In this document: piece by piece, positions 13,505 through 13,598 of the stretch
Numbering within the stretch: the stretch's first letter is position 1
Layout: the number at the start of each line of letters is the position of its first letter
DNA from: an uncultured Christensenella sp.
Lineage (GTDB): Bacteria > Bacillota > Clostridia > Christensenellales > UBA1242
DNA length: 13,598 nucleotides
Assembly (NCBI GenBank): GCA_905203645.1
Contig: CAJKWP010000035.1
Location: forward strand, 1 to 13,598
Reading direction: 5' to 3'
The notes under the pieces: model-generated
Seen by the model: the letters and a program-made list of their open reading frames with translations, nothing else
The model's database searches: none
What the model was told of the DNA's origin: nothing
Made by a program: the position numbers and the translations under genes

Positions 13505-13598
13505 GTTAAAATATTGACAAAAAATAAAACTGCGAGGATTTTAGAAAAAAATAATTCTAATTTATCCTTTTTAAAATATTTAAAAAGTTAAAAATAAT
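13504..13598. other. AT-rich non-coding end of the window with hairpins and promoter-like elements
   Basis: No ORF with a start codon and ribosome binding site is present. Elements seen: an extended -10-like TG-T-TAAAAT (13504-13512) starting in the terminator T-run, with only a poor -35; a perfect -35 hexamer TTGACA (13514-13519) without a good -10 at 17 bp; a hairpin AGGAT-T-TTAGAA (13535-13546) with TTCTAA-TTT-ATCCT (13555-13568) followed by T; and an inverted repeat CTTTTTAAA-ATA-TTTAAAAAG (13567-13587). It probably holds the promoter or leader of a gene beyond the window. Confidence 0.4.

Noticed and set aside
1..13598. Search for a mobile element, CRISPR array, toxin-antitoxin pair or defence island
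   Set aside because: No transposase, integrase, direct-repeat array or defence gene was seen. The window is a conserved housekeeping region plus one surface protein gene.

Overview
The window comes from a low-GC, Gram-positive bacterium of the Firmicutes (Bacillota). The gene content and partial gene order match the chromosomal block priA-def-fmt ... rsgA ... spoVM/rpmB-yloU-yloV known from Bacillus and clostridia. A small spoVM-like sporulation gene on the minus strand indicates an endospore former or a close descendant of one. A BspA-like leucine-rich-repeat surface protein at the left edge fits a gut-associated clostridial lineage. This placement is inference from content only. No rRNA, tRNA, CRISPR array, transposase, integrase or phage gene is visible.

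Layout, left to right (all on + except spoVM): (1) 3-1700, the 3' part of a BspA-like LRR protein, closed by a strong terminator. (2) 1777-6420, a housekeeping operon with its own promoter: priA (replication restart helicase), def (peptide deformylase), fmt (Met-tRNA formyltransferase) and rsgA (30S maturation GTPase). (3) 6529-6859, a single-gene unit for a TM2-domain membrane protein, with promoter and terminator. (4) 6845-9860, recD2 (helicase) and comF (phosphoribosyltransferase-like competence family protein), overlapping by 8 nt. The recD2 promoter lies inside the preceding terminator. (5) 9884-10166, rpmB (ribosomal protein L28) as its own unit. (6) 10186-10302 minus strand, a 28-codon gene read as spoVM, convergent with rpmB, with a perfect Shine-Dalgarno sequence and a sigma-E-like -10. 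(7) 10450-13504, an Asp23-family gene (yloU type), fakA/yloV (fatty acid kinase), a small three-helix membrane protein and queH (queuosine synthesis), ended by a strong terminator. (8) 13505-13598, very AT-rich non-coding sequence with hairpins, probably the leader of the next unit.

How the genes work together: def and fmt act at opposite ends of the N-formyl-methionine cycle; rsgA, rpmB and queH serve ribosome assembly and tRNA modification; priA and recD2 serve replication restart and repair; FakA phosphorylates exogenous fatty acids with a FakB partner not encoded here. SpoVM would mark the curved forespore membrane during coat assembly.

Points most worth a second look: the spoVM-like micro-gene; two helicase genes (priA, recD2) whose best promoters put the start codon at the transcription start (leaderless mRNAs); a promoter built into a terminator; an Asn in RsgA where a catalytic His is expected; and a condensed version of the canonical gene order lacking rsmB, rlmN, prpC, prkC, rpe and thiN.
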